The translations under genes and the position numbers were made by a program. This document shows, in pieces, positions 9,032 to 17,339 of a stretch of 64,000 bases of DNA. The notes under the pieces were generated by a model. That model worked only from the letters and a program-made list of their open reading frames with translations, did not search any database and had not been told where the DNA came from. This stretch comes from Solibacillus isronensis (GTDB lineage Bacteria; Bacillota; Bacilli; Bacillales_A; Planococcaceae): assembly GCF_900168685.1 (NCBI RefSeq), contig NZ_FVZN01000013.1, forward strand, positions 62,001-126,000. The letters are read 5' to 3'. Every line of letters begins with the position of its first letter. The first letter of the stretch is position 1.

Positions 9032-10241
9032 AGTTTTGATTACGTTCTTTTGCATATTCAGCTGCTGCTGTAAATACGATATCTGTCGAAGAATTCAATG
9101 CTGTTTCACAAGAATCCTGAATTACACCGATGATGAAACCAATTGCCACGACTTGCATCGCAATATCATCTGAAATTCCGAATAAACTACACGCTAACGG
9201 AATCAGTAACAGTGAGCCGCCTGCAACCCCAGATGCACCTGCAGCTGATACTGCAGCCAACACCATTAAAATTACCGCAGTAAGGAAATCAACTTCAACT
9301 CCCACTGTATGAGCAGTAGCCATCGTCAGCACAGAAATTGTAATTGCTGCCCCTCCCATATTAATATTGGCACCAAGTGGAATTGAAACAGCATATGTAT
9401 CCTTATCCAACTTCAATTTTTCCGCCAACGCCATATTTACCGGGATGTTCGCCGCAGAACTACGTGTGAAGAATGCTGTAATTCCACTTTCTTTGATCGA
9501 TGTAAAGATAAGCGGATACGGATTTCTGCGTGCTACTGCAAATACAATAAGCGGATTGACAACAAGTGCCACAAAAAACATTGTTCCTACTAGAATCAGG
9601 ATTAATCGTAAATACTCACCTAACGCAGAAATACCTGTTGTGGAAACCGTCTCGAATACAATCCCTAAAATACCGAATGGCGCTAAGCTAATGATCCATT
9701 GCACTACTTTTGTAATGGCATCCGACAAGTTGGCAATAACGCTTTTAGTCGTATTATTAGCAGCCTTTAGAGCAACCCCCAAAACGACTGCCCAAGCTAA
9801 AATACCAAGATAATTTGCATTCATAATTGCACTTACCGGGTTTGTCACAATATTGAATAATAATGTTTCAAACACTTCAAAAATTCCACTTGGCGGCGTC
9901 AAATCCTCCGCACCGGTTTTTAATGTTAAAGTTGTCGGGAAAATATAGCTGACCATAACAGCTACAAATCCTGCCGCTAATGTCGCAACACCATATAAAG
10001 CAAGAATCATCTTCATATTTGTTGCTTTGCCGCCAACATGTGAAGCAATCGCATTAATAACAAGTACAAACACTAAAACAGGTGCAACTGCTTTTAAAGC
10101 TGAAACGAATAGAGCCCCTAGAATGGTAATACCACTTACTGTGTCAGGAACCGTTAGTGCTAAAATAACGCCAATAATTATACCAACAATAATACGGTTT
10201 ACTAAGTTGATGCTGTTCCATTTTTCGAACAATCTTTTCAT
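9030..10241 (-). CDS. sstT: Serine/threonine:sodium symporter
   Basis: SstT imports L-serine and L-threonine with sodium across the cytoplasmic membrane. The 403-residue length and the DAACS-family signature support this: [16 protein letters not shown] with the serine-rich re-entrant loop, [15 protein letters not shown], and the C-terminal [14 protein letters not shown] region. About eight hydrophobic helices are visible. GGGGGAAATT precedes the ATG. The gene is single, with about 210 bases of upstream sequence in which I see no riboswitch. Within DAACS, the N-terminal [20 protein letters not shown] is typical of SstT rather than glutamate carriers. Confidence 0.92.
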   Translation of the reverse strand: MKRLFEKWNSINLVNRIIVGIIIGVILALTVPDTVSGITILGALFVSALKAVAPVLVFVLVINAIASHVGGKATNMKMILALYGVATLAAGFVAVMVSYIFPTTLTLKTGAEDLTPPSGIFEVFETLLFNIVTNPVSAIMNANYLGILAWAVVLGVALKAANNTTKSVIANLSDAITKVVQWIISLAPFGILGIVFETVSTTGISALGEYLRLILILVGTMFFVALVVNPLIVFAVARRNPYPLIFTSIKESGITAFFTRSSAANIPVNMALAEKLKLDKDTYAVSIPLGANINMGGAAITISVLTMATAHTVGVEVDFLTAVILMVLAAVSAAGASGVAGGSLLLIPLACSLFGISDDIAMQVVAIGFIIGVIQDSCETALNSSTDIVFTAAAEYAKERNQN

Positions 10242-10452
10242 AATTTCCCCCGCTATTCTAAGATGTTACATTGCTTCTGGATGTTTGAGACGAGTAAGTG
10301 AATGAAATTTTATACACTACAATCTTTCTCCTGCTGAAGCTTCATTTTTATATAACACTTCTAGATTTAATTATTTACTATAGAATAATCATACAATGTG
10401 CGACTAAACAATACAACTGTATTTTTCCACAGTACAATTTTACCAAGCCGCT

Positions 10453-11391
10453 TTATTCTACTGCCGAATTTTTTCGGATTATTTTATAAAATATCGAAGC
10501 TAATACTTGCTGGAATAACATCCCGAAAACGACCGGCATTGCTACTTTTGACGGGAAATATGTAGTAGCGATAACGACCCCTACCGCAATATTCCGCATT
10601 CCCCCATTAAAGACAAATGTCGCCTGATCGGCCTCTGATTTCCAAAACAGTCGGCCAAGCACAAGGGATAGTATATAGCCGGAAACTGCTAAAAATAAGA
10701 CAACCGCAATTACTTTTGCAAGCTCCCAGTCTATCGTTTTTACATAGGGTGCAATTGCACTACTATTAATCATAATAATTGCGAACAAACAGAGCTTCGA
10801 GATTAAAGACATTGGTTTTCCATATTGTTCGAACAACTTTCCTTTTGTCCATTCATTGACAAGGATACCTAATATCGAAGGTAAGACAATCATCCAAATA
10901 AGATCAAAAATAAGGGCTGGTGTATTTAGGGATATAGACTCCCCGACAACTAAATGCAAGATTAACGGCATGAGAATCGGAGCAAGCAATGTATCAATCA
11001 AAATGATGGCGAGTGACAAAGGCAGGTTGCCTTTACTGATTGTCACCCAAATGACGCTCGTAACCCCTGTTGGCACGGCAACGGAAATGAGAAAACCTAT
11101 TGTTAATAGGCGGTCATCGAATATGAGCTCTGCCAGAAAGAACGCCCATAAAGGCATGAGAATATGTAGAAAAGCAATCATAAATAAAATCGTTTTAGGA
11201 TGTTGTTTAAACACTTTTATATCGCGAAATTTCAGATTCAAACTGCTGATGAAAGTCATTACCGCAAATAATAACGGCACTAGAAAAAGAAAATGGGTAC
11301 CGATTTTTTCGAGCAGAACACCGATGACTAAACTGAGCGGTGTTAATACTGGCATCCACCTTTGAATAAATTGGTTTAGCGATTGAACCAT
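10453..11391 (-). CDS. BASS (bile acid:sodium symporter) family transporter
   Basis: A 312-residue integral membrane protein with about ten hydrophobic segments. It fits the bile acid:Na+ symporter/arsenite permease superfamily, represented in Bacillus by YocS. Segments such as VAVPTGVTSVIWV and the FNGGMRNIAVGV stretch match the paired crossover regions that bind sodium in BASS proteins. The substrate in Bacillota is not established; organic acids, pantoate or similar anions have been proposed for relatives. It lies in the same direction as sstT with a 210-base gap, so it probably has its own promoter. The absence of arsR/arsC neighbours argues against an arsenite role. Confidence 0.8.
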   Translation of the reverse strand: MVQSLNQFIQRWMPVLTPLSLVIGVLLEKIGTHFLFLVPLLFAVMTFISSLNLKFRDIKVFKQHPKTILFMIAFLHILMPLWAFFLAELIFDDRLLTIGFLISVAVPTGVTSVIWVTISKGNLPLSLAIILIDTLLAPILMPLILHLVVGESISLNTPALIFDLIWMIVLPSILGILVNEWTKGKLFEQYGKPMSLISKLCLFAIIMINSSAIAPYVKTIDWELAKVIAVVLFLAVSGYILSLVLGRLFWKSEADQATFVFNGGMRNIAVGVVIATTYFPSKVAMPVVFGMLFQQVLASIFYKIIRKNSAVE

Positions 11392-11560
11392 GTACTGCGC
11401 CTCTTTTCATGAATTAGTATTCCTTACCGAATTGTAACATAAGCACAATGCTTCCGGACGGGATGGAAATCAGCCTTCTATCAAGTAATGGAACCATTTA
11501 AATAGATTAGTCAGCCAACATTATGTTATTTTTATGATATGTATTTAAGGAGGTTTTACA

Positions 11561-11761
11561 GTGTCATTATCTAAAAAAGGCTATCTTGTCTTATTTATCG
11601 GGATGCTTTTATTAATCAGTTCCATCTTCTTCACAACTAATTGGAGCATTACATCATGGTTGATATTATTTATCGTCAGTCTTCTATTCTGTACAGTCGG
11701 AATCATTATGTTAATTGTACATTTAGTTAAACAAATAAAGTTGGAAAAGCAAAATAAGTAA
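11561..11761 (+). CDS. Small two-helix membrane protein
   Basis: A 66-residue protein starting with GTG, 8 bases after AAGGAGG. Two hydrophobic segments (about residues 8-25 and 30-54) are separated by TTNWSITS, and the tail is basic (KQIKLEKQNK). This suggests a hairpin in the membrane with the tail inside. The strong ribosome site and a terminator directly after the stop support expression. I do not recognise the family and no function can be read from context. The neighbours are the BASS transporter upstream on the other strand and a 52-codon gene downstream, also on the other strand. Confidence 0.7.
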   Translation: MSLSKKGYLVLFIGMLLLISSIFFTTNWSITSWLILFIVSLLFCTVGIIMLIVHLVKQIKLEKQNK

Positions 11762-11776
11762 AACAAATGAAAAAAT

Positions 11777-11800
11777 GAGCAACCTTATTATTGGTTGCTC
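11777..11800. terminator. Bidirectional terminator between two small genes
   Basis: Perfect arms GAGCAACC and GGTTGCTC with an 8-base loop. On the minus strand a run of six T follows; on the plus strand the sequence after it is T-rich. It ends both the 66-codon and the 52-codon gene. Confidence 0.85.
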
Positions 11801-11804
11801 GTTG

Positions 11805-11963
11805 TTATTTTTCTTCTTTTACTGACAGGATGTTAACGGCTTCTTCATATTGAATGCGTACTGTTTTTCTGGCGCGTACTGACGACCTTGCTTTTACTTG
11901 AACTTGCTTTTTTTCGCCATTATGCTCAATTTCCACTAAAAAGCATTTTGCCCCACATTGCAT
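11805..11963 (-). CDS. Small basic protein, 52 residues
   Basis: A short gene that the usual length cut-offs miss. ATG at 11963 is 8 bases after AAGGAG, and the stop is followed at once by a strong terminator. The product begins MQCGAKCFLVEIEHNG, has a basic centre (KKQVQVKARSSVRARKTVR) and an acidic end. The two cysteines four residues apart near the start could bind metal or be structural, but a single CxxxC is weak evidence. The alternating charged and hydrophobic pattern suggests a small beta-rich fold. I do not recognise the family. The ribosome site plus terminator make a real gene more likely than chance. Confidence 0.68.
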   Translation of the reverse strand: MQCGAKCFLVEIEHNGEKKQVQVKARSSVRARKTVRIQYEEAVNILSVKEEK

Positions 11964-12091
11964 ATTCTTCAGCTCCTTATTACTTCAATTATAACGACAA
12001 TTATCCTTATAATCTATTTACTCAACTTTCGGTACTACTGCAAAAAAAGCCGCAAATAATGGACAATCTGACCATCATTTACGACCTTTTT

Positions 12092-13156
12092 TTATGTTGA
12101 GGGAATAATTTCTCCATCATCTTCATCTTCAATTTCTCCCACAATTTCAGAAAGGATATCTTCCATCGTAACAAGGCCGATTGTGATACCTTTTTCGTCG
12201 GTTACAATCGCCATATGATTGCGGGTTTGCTGCATTTTTAAAAACACATCTTTTATCGCTACTGTTTCTTTATAGCGAGGAATCTCACGAATGTGCGTAG
12301 TAAAAGAATTCGTACGTCCTGCAGCAATATCAGTCAGCATTTCCTTAGAGTTAATGAAACCAGTAAAGGCTGCTGTATTTTTAGTACGATCAATGACCGG
12401 ATAACGCGTAAATTCGTATTCATCAATTACAGCAAGAATTTGCTGTAATGTATATGTTTTTTCGATTGTGATAATTTCACTGCGCGGAATCATTACTTCC
12501 CTCAATTTTCGCGTATCAAAAGCGAAAATATTTTCTAAATAGGCAAGCTCCGTCTGGTTGATTTCCCCTCCCTCATAACTTTGTGTCACAATCATTTTAA
12601 GCTCTTCTTCCGAGTAAACTGTATCGTGGCCAGCCGGTTTGACACCAAAGATTTTGAGCAGCCCGCGAGCAGAACCATTTAATACGGAAATAATCGGTCC
12701 TGTAATTTTACCGAACCAATAAAGTGGCGGTGCCAATAATAGTGTCATTTTTTCAGCATACTGGATGGCTAATGTTTTTGGCATCAACTCGCCAAGTACT
12801 ACGTGTAAAAAAGTAACAACCGATAGGGCAATCACATAAGAAAGGGCTGTTGCAACCGCGGCTGGAATGCTGAAATAGTCAAAAACAGGCTCAAGCATTT
12901 TTTCTACGGTCGGTTCACCTAGTGCACCAAGAATTAACGCTGTAATCGTAATCCCAAGCTGACAGGCCGATAAATAATAATCCAAATCCTGTGTTACCTT
13001 TTTTGCAGTGACGGCTTTTTTATTGCCCTCTGCGATAAGCTGATCGATTCTTGACATACGCACTTTTAAAATCGAGAATTCTGCCCCAACGAAAAAGGCT
13101 GTTAACAAAATAAATACCGCAACTAAAATTAAATTTATAATTATAATACTGTCCAA
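12092..13156 (-). CDS. CNNM/CBS-pair membrane protein, short form without CorC domain
   Basis: A 354-residue HlyC/CorC-family protein. The N-terminal CNNM (DUF21) domain with three or four membrane helices covers about residues 1-190 and includes HVVLGELMPKTLAIQY. A pair of CBS domains follows (about 205-340: MIPRSEI...RYPVID and HMAIVTDEKG...TMEDILSEIVGEIEDE). Relatives act in magnesium efflux or homeostasis. It stops just after the CBS pair and lacks the roughly 80-residue CorC_HlyC domain of its upstream neighbour, its closest visible paralogue. It starts with TTG after GGGGG. The 54-base gap to the neighbour contains a leader motif also found before that gene. Confidence 0.88.
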   Translation of the reverse strand: MDSIIIINLILVAVFILLTAFFVGAEFSILKVRMSRIDQLIAEGNKKAVTAKKVTQDLDYYLSACQLGITITALILGALGEPTVEKMLEPVFDYFSIPAAVATALSYVIALSVVTFLHVVLGELMPKTLAIQYAEKMTLLLAPPLYWFGKITGPIISVLNGSARGLLKIFGVKPAGHDTVYSEEELKMIVTQSYEGGEINQTELAYLENIFAFDTRKLREVMIPRSEIITIEKTYTLQQILAVIDEYEFTRYPVIDRTKNTAAFTGFINSKEMLTDIAAGRTNSFTTHIREIPRYKETVAIKDVFLKMQQTRNHMAIVTDEKGITIGLVTMEDILSEIVGEIEDEDDGEIIPST

Positions 13157-13161
13157 TTAAT

Positions 13162-13189
13162 TCCCCCGGAATATGAGGGATTCACCTCC
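13162..13189 (-). promoter_or_regulatory. Leader motif with possible ribosome-site hairpin, copy 1
   Basis: On the minus strand, the 16-base block GGAGGTGAATCCCTCA lies 17 bases before the TTG start. Its CCCTC can pair with the GGGGG that forms the ribosome site (one U-G pair). The same 16 bases precede the paralogous gene. The hairpin idea is inference from these two copies. Confidence 0.45.
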
Positions 13190-13210
13190 AAGACATAAAG
13201 TATTGATCAT

Positions 13211-14539
13211 TTACTGCTGAAGTTTATATTGCCTTAATACAACTTCTTTAATTTGATAATTATCCATATCTGAAATGACCCATATATGGTCGTCGAATTT
13301 TATTTCATCACCGATTTGAAGCTCTTCTCCGTTTTTGATTGAGTCGATATTCGTATGCTGAATCCATCCGCCAATTGTATCAATCTCTTCACTGTCCTCA
13401 AACTCAAATCCGAAACGATCTTCCAGTTCATCAAGCAGTACACGGCCATTAATCGTATACTCGTTTTCTCCTGATTTACGGATATCATCTACTTCATCCT
13501 CGTCAAATTCGTCCCGAATTTCTCCAACCAGCTCTTCCAAAACGTCTTCCATCGTTAATACACCAGCAGTACCGCCATATTCATCGATAATAACCGTCAT
13601 ATGCACTTTCGCCTTTTGCATTTTTAAGAGTGCATCCTGGATACTCGTCACTCCTAAAACAAAAGGTACTTTTGTTAAAAACTGCTCGAGCTGTACCGTG
13701 CGATTTGAAACGATATGGCTAAGAAGCTTGTTAGCGTTGACAACACCAATTATGCGGTCTTTATCATTATTTTCAACAATCGGATAACGTGTATAGTTAT
13801 GTTCATCTAAAATTTGGATAATCTCTTCGGCGCTCATATCTTTGTCGATTGTAACTAAGTCTGTTCGCGGCACCATAATATCTTTTGCAGCACGTTCATC
13901 AAAAGCGAATACATTTTCTAAATATTTCAGTTCTTGCTGGTCTATCTGGCCACCCTGGAAACTTTGAGCCATAATTATTTTCAGTTCCTCTTCCGAATAG
14001 GCCTGTTCTTCACTTGCTGATTTAACACCGATTGCGCGTAATAGTAAACGAGATGTTCCATTTAATGCCTGGATAAACGGATACATAATTTTACCGAACC
14101 AATAAAGCGGTCCTGCAAGCATTAATGTTACTTTCTCGGAAAACTGAATCGCTAACGTTTTTGGCGCCATTTCGCCGATTACTACGTGCAAATAACTTAC
14201 AATGGCAAGTGCTATTACATAAGAAGCAGCCGAAGCTACTACATCTGAAACATTTAACCAGTCAAATACAGGATACATCAGTTCTTTTACATACGGCTTT
14301 GTAAACGCTCCCAAACCGATTGCTGTAATTGTAATTCCAAGCTGACAGGCAGATAAATAATAATCAAGGTCCCCTGCTACTTTTTTTGCAATGACTGCTT
14401 TTTTATTACCTTCTGAAATCAATTGATCAATACGGGATTTACGGATTTTTACGACAGCAAATTCTGCTGCTACGAAAAATGCGGTTAAACCTAAAAAGAT
14501 AATTAATAAAATGATGTTTAATATGGTGTTTACGTCCAA
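13211..14539 (-). CDS. CNNM/CorC family membrane protein, full length
   Basis: A 442-residue HlyC/CorC-family protein of the YhdP/YrkA/YqhB type. The CNNM domain is at about 1-190, with HVVIGEMAPKTLAIQF. The CBS pair is at about 205-335, with VPRTDLV, TRYPIV and DEYGGTAGVLTMEDVLEELVGEI. The C-terminal CorC_HlyC domain is at about 345-435, with INGRVLLDELEDRFGFE and TIGGWI. Bacillus relatives are linked to magnesium efflux. The start is TTG at 14539 after GAGGG. A promoter 170 bases upstream leaves a long 5' leader ending in the motif shared with the downstream paralogue, suggesting a common post-transcriptional control. Confidence 0.92.
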   Translation of the reverse strand: MDVNTILNIILLIIFLGLTAFFVAAEFAVVKIRKSRIDQLISEGNKKAVIAKKVAGDLDYYLSACQLGITITAIGLGAFTKPYVKELMYPVFDWLNVSDVVASAASYVIALAIVSYLHVVIGEMAPKTLAIQFSEKVTLMLAGPLYWFGKIMYPFIQALNGTSRLLLRAIGVKSASEEQAYSEEELKIIMAQSFQGGQIDQQELKYLENVFAFDERAAKDIMVPRTDLVTIDKDMSAEEIIQILDEHNYTRYPIVENNDKDRIIGVVNANKLLSHIVSNRTVQLEQFLTKVPFVLGVTSIQDALLKMQKAKVHMTVIIDEYGGTAGVLTMEDVLEELVGEIRDEFDEDEVDDIRKSGENEYTINGRVLLDELEDRFGFEFEDSEEIDTIGGWIQHTNIDSIKNGEELQIGDEIKFDDHIWVISDMDNYQIKEVVLRQYKLQQ

Positions 14540-14544
14540 TTACT

Positions 14545-14570
14545 TCCCTCGGTGTGAGGGATTCACCTCC
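14545..14570 (-). promoter_or_regulatory. Leader motif with possible ribosome-site hairpin, copy 2
   Basis: The same 16 bases as at 13174-13189 (GGAGGTGAATCCCTCA on the minus strand) lie 15 bases before the TTG. Here CCCTC can pair perfectly with the GAGGG of the ribosome site through a short loop. Between the copies, GAGGG becomes GGGGG while pairing is kept. Confidence 0.45.
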
Positions 14571-14708
14571 AAAAATAAAATTTATGATTAATTGGCCTTT
14601 CTCTTATGTACCCAACTATCCTATTGAACATGCTAACAATAATGGAGAAGTTACTAATTCCTTTAAGAGAATTCTCCCTTCAAAACCATCACGTTATAGT
14701 TTAAGAAG

Positions 14709-14737
14709 ATTATATAGTTTTTATTTTCAAATCACAA
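14709..14737 (-). promoter_or_regulatory. Sigma-A-type promoter for the CorC pair
   Basis: On the minus strand TTGTGA (14732-14737) is 17 bases from TATAAT (14709-14714). The predicted start near 14702 gives a leader of about 160 bases, which contains a GAGAATTCTC palindrome and the 16-base block. Confidence 0.6.
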
Positions 14738-14770
14738 TTAATTGTGCCCAAAAAATAAAAAATTACAAAA

Positions 14771-14810
14771 AAAAGTTTTCAACTTTGAATAATCAAAGCT
14801 GAAAACTTTT
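14771..14810 (-). terminator. Intrinsic terminator after the lipoprotein gene
   Basis: Arms of about 18 bases (AAAAGTTTTCA, CTTTGA and their complements) with one mismatch and a 4-base loop. A-rich sequence on the left becomes a T run on the minus strand. Confidence 0.85.
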
Positions 14811-14817
14811 AATAAAT

Positions 14818-15288
14818 TTATTCCACGTCGACTGAAGATTTTATAATTTCGCCATTATATAATTGAACTTTTTCATACTCATCCTTCTCTACTTGGAGAA
14901 CGAATGTATGAGGCATACCTTCGTCTTCACATTTTTGTCCGACATTGTCGATCAACTGAACTGCTAGGTAATTCCCGTGTTTGTAAACATTATCGACTGA
15001 AGTACCACAGCTGCCAGAGTAAGTGACAATAAATACTGCCATATATTTATCCATATCAATTGTGAAATTGTCTACATCAAACCGGCCTTGCAGTGATTCA
15101 AACTGTCCTTGTGTATTAGCATAGGCAATATGCGGAACGAGCGACTCATAAATCGGTGCAATTTTTTCATCATACTTAACAATTTCGAATGGTACTGCCT
15201 GTTTCTCGGTAAATGTAACTTTTGTACTTTCTCCATTACTACAACCTGCCAACACCAATAAAATAATGGCCAATAAAAATTTTTTCAT
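14818..15288 (-). CDS. Secreted lipoprotein of unknown function
   Basis: A 156-residue predicted lipoprotein. A basic start (MKK), a hydrophobic stretch and the lipobox LAGC place the acylated cysteine at residue 16, so the mature protein would be anchored outside the membrane. The mature part holds two further cysteines: SGSCGTSVDN and GQKCEDEGMP, which may form a disulfide. Regions such as YMAVFIVTYSGSCG suggest a beta-rich domain. I do not recognise a named family. It has its own terminator and lies alone between the CorC pair and the Gly/Pro-rich gene. No substrate or partner can be inferred. Confidence 0.75.
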   Translation of the reverse strand: MKKFLLAIILLVLAGCSNGESTKVTFTEKQAVPFEIVKYDEKIAPIYESLVPHIAYANTQGQFESLQGRFDVDNFTIDMDKYMAVFIVTYSGSCGTSVDNVYKHGNYLAVQLIDNVGQKCEDEGMPHTFVLQVEKDEYEKVQLYNGEIIKSSVDVE

Positions 15289-15524
15289 TATATAATCCCT
15301 TCTCTTTTACATCTTCTTAGTGATTTTAGTTCACTTATAAACATTTTTCAATTCATCTATCTTTTAAACCGTTTTTCCTGACTCCATGCAGAATAAAACA
15401 TCTATACACGTTGGGCGAAAAAAGGATCTGACTGGTATTTTAGCCGTTAATAGGCGAATTCCTATTGGCGTTTATCCGCATTTACATACATTACAAAGAA
15501 TACTTAAGAAAGAAGGTATGCTTG

Positions 15525-16034
15525 TTGTATCAGAATCCGTTTGAACGCTTTGATGAGAGCCCTGAAGGACAACCATTTCAACAACAGTTTTTCCCGGGAC
15601 CACCAGGATCAGGTCCGGGAGGTTTCCCTGGAGGTTTCCCTGGTAGCCCAGGTGGTTTCCCGGGACCTGGACCGGGATTCCCGGGAGGTGGCCCTGGAGG
15701 TTTCCCAGGCGGTGGTCCTGGCGGCTTCCCTGGAAGTCCCGGAGGTGGACCGGGCGGTGGTCCTGGCGGCAATACCCCAATGCCAGCGGGACCGCCCCCT
15801 TCCTTTACTCCCCAAATGACACAACTAACCGCTAGCCAGTCACAACAAGGTTCCAGTGGAATAAGACGCTGTATATATCGTAATACGTTTATATGGCAAC
15901 GAAATGGCAACAGTTTTTGGTTCTTCCCGACGTTTGTTACAAGCAATATGATTTTAGGTTTTAGATGGGGTCGATTCGGCTGGGTATTTAGTTCAGTAAA
16001 CCGTAACTCTATCCTGACTTTCCAATGTTTCTAG
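15525..16034 (+). CDS. Gly/Pro-rich protein, candidate spore-surface protein
   Basis: About 169 residues. After a short polar start (MYQNPFERFDESPEG) comes a tract of about 65 residues made almost only of Gly, Pro, Phe and Ser in GGFPG-type repeats. A C-terminal domain rich in aromatic residues and Arg follows (RRCIYRNTFIWQRNG, FWFFPTFV, FRWGRFGWVF). GAAGG lies upstream, and TTG at 15525 or 15522 is the likely start; a longer frame to 15465 has no site. The repeats are not strict Gly-X-Y collagen triplets. Similar low-complexity proteins with aromatic tails occur in spore coats of Bacillales, so a coat or exosporium role is inference only. Confidence 0.6.
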   Translation: MYQNPFERFDESPEGQPFQQQFFPGPPGSGPGGFPGGFPGSPGGFPGPGPGFPGGGPGGFPGGGPGGFPGSPGGGPGGGPGGNTPMPAGPPPSFTPQMTQLTASQSQQGSSGIRRCIYRNTFIWQRNGNSFWFFPTFVTSNMILGFRWGRFGWVFSSVNRNSILTFQCF

Positions 16035-16043
16035 GCTCAATAT

Positions 16044-16090
16044 AAAAGCTCTTATGCGGTAGTATTCAATACTACGCCATAAGAGCTTTT
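16044..16090. terminator. Bidirectional terminator
   Basis: A long stem with arms beginning AAAAGCTCTTATG and ending CATAAGAGCTTTT, extended by GTAGTATT/AATACTAC. It is flanked by A-rich and T-rich sequence and lies between convergent genes. Confidence 0.85.
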
Positions 16091-16151
16091 TCTTTTTGGT
16101 GCTTTTTTGCATTCTGACAGTTATTTTAGCGAAGTGCTCAAATGGCATATT

Positions 16152-16556
16152 TTACAACTTCAGTTCCTGCGGTTCACCATTGTTCATCAATTTAATCGAT
16201 ACCGGGTCAAATTGAAGCGTAATCATGTCACCGTCTTCTGATGTAAAGATGTCTTTAAAGAAGTTCGTAATTTTCAGCTTTAAAGTGTCATCTTTCACTT
16301 CGCTTAGTTTTGCTGTAATTTCTAAATACGGAGCATCTAGATCTTCCTTTGTATAGCCCAGTAAAATATGAGTGTAAGGATTTTCATTTAAATCATACAC
16401 TTTTTGTGAGTCTTCAGTAGTTGTTGCATACAGCGTGAAGTCTTCATTTGTAAATGTCATGTAACGAACATAAGGGTGACGTCCGTTTAATGTAGCCATT
16501 GTCCCGATTTTATGGTCTTTAATAATTGAAAGTACTTTTTCTTTTAATGTTTCCAT
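16152..16556 (-). CDS. Pyridoxamine-phosphate-oxidase-fold general stress protein, copy 2
   Basis: A 134-residue protein of the split-barrel flavin-binding fold, as in general stress protein 26. The N-terminal segment IGTMATLNGRHPYVRYMTF and the strand YTHILLGYTKEDLDAPYLEI match the fold. It is a tandem paralogue of the next gene upstream (13-bp gap), sharing MAT..G.P..RYMTF and the HILLGY motif. Such proteins bind FMN or F420-like flavins and are often induced by stress; their reactions are mostly unknown. The operon seems to be driven by a sigma-B-type promoter upstream of the first copy. Confidence 0.8.
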   Translation of the reverse strand: METLKEKVLSIIKDHKIGTMATLNGRHPYVRYMTFTNEDFTLYATTTEDSQKVYDLNENPYTHILLGYTKEDLDAPYLEITAKLSEVKDDTLKLKITNFFKDIFTSEDGDMITLQFDPVSIKLMNNGEPQELKL

Positions 16557-16569
16557 TACACTGCCTCCC

Positions 16570-16977
16570 TTAGTATAGTTGAATCTCTTCCTGGTTTTTT
16601 CCGTTTTTATTCATAATTCTCATTCGTGTTGGCGTAACTTGAATTAGCACAAAGTTTCCTTCCGCATGCTCCGGATATTTTTCAAGTAGCTGCTGCTTCA
16701 CAACATCATTTAATGTTGTCGCTGCATTGCCTTCGATTTCTAAAAACGTTTCAAGTATTCCATCGCTTTCATACCCTAATAAAATGTGGGTACCGCCATA
16801 TTCCGTAATTTCACGTACGACATCCGAATCTTCCAGTGCTACCGTATACAATTTTGACTGTACGTAGTTAAATGTCATATAACGCGAATTCGGCAAACCG
16901 TTATTATTTGTGGCCATAACGCCAATACTATTTTCATTTAAAATTTGCAATGCAATTTCTTTATTACTGTTAGCCAT
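16570..16977 (-). CDS. Pyridoxamine-phosphate-oxidase-fold general stress protein, copy 1
   Basis: A 135-residue split-barrel protein, first of a tandem pair. The start IALQILNENSIGVMATNNNG, the RYMTFNYVQSKLYTV segment and the GGTHILLGY strand match the fold of general stress protein 26. It differs enough from the second copy (less than half identical by eye) to suggest old duplication. GGAG precedes the ATG. A sequence fitting a sigma-B promoter lies about 115 bases upstream. Substrate and flavin preference cannot be told from the sequence. Confidence 0.8.
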   Translation of the reverse strand: MANSNKEIALQILNENSIGVMATNNNGLPNSRYMTFNYVQSKLYTVALEDSDVVREITEYGGTHILLGYESDGILETFLEIEGNAATTLNDVVKQQLLEKYPEHAEGNFVLIQVTPTRMRIMNKNGKNQEEIQLY

Positions 16978-17090
16978 ATTTTCACTCCTCCGGTAAATTA
17001 AGTTCCATCATTCGTGAGATGAGAAGCACGTCCAACTGTATGTAATTCCAAATCAATGGGAAAAACCGCTGTTGTGCTGATGCTTTTATA

Positions 17091-17116
17091 ATTCCCTTAA
17101 TAAATTTAAATAAAAC
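17091..17116 (-). promoter_or_regulatory. Sigma-B-type promoter for the general-stress pair
   Basis: On the minus strand GTTTTA (17111-17116) and GGGAAT (17091-17096) are separated by 14 bases. The sigma-B consensus is GTTTAA, 12-14 bases, GGGTAT. The downstream genes are stress-type proteins, which supports it. Confidence 0.5.
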
Positions 17117-17244
17117 AATTTTCTCATATTTTTAACTTGGTTTATGCCCCTCTTACCTTTCCCCATTCCGGAATTTCCTGAGTAAAACTTTGCCTTTTTC
17201 AATTCAGTAAACTGTAAAAATTTAAAAGTTATAGGGATATTTGT

Positions 17245-17273
17245 TTGAATATTAAAAAATTTGTAGATAAAAT
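17245..17273 (+). promoter_or_regulatory. Sigma-A-type promoter for the ABC importer
   Basis: TTGAAT (17245-17250) and TAAAAT (17268-17273) are separated by 17 bases, about 60 bases before the start of the binding-protein gene. The rest of the 362-base gap 16978-17339 holds the opposing stress promoter and nothing else that I can identify. Confidence 0.45.
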
Positions 17274-17339
17274 GAAATTGGAATAGATATCCTTTTATTC
17301 TGCATGAAAAAGAAAAACTATATGTAAGGAGGACATTGA

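Noticed and set aside
15472-15946. Gly/Pro-rich genes on the opposite strand and other frames
   Set aside because: The GC-rich repeat keeps several frames open. Only the plus-strand frame has a ribosome site and continues into a non-repetitive domain.
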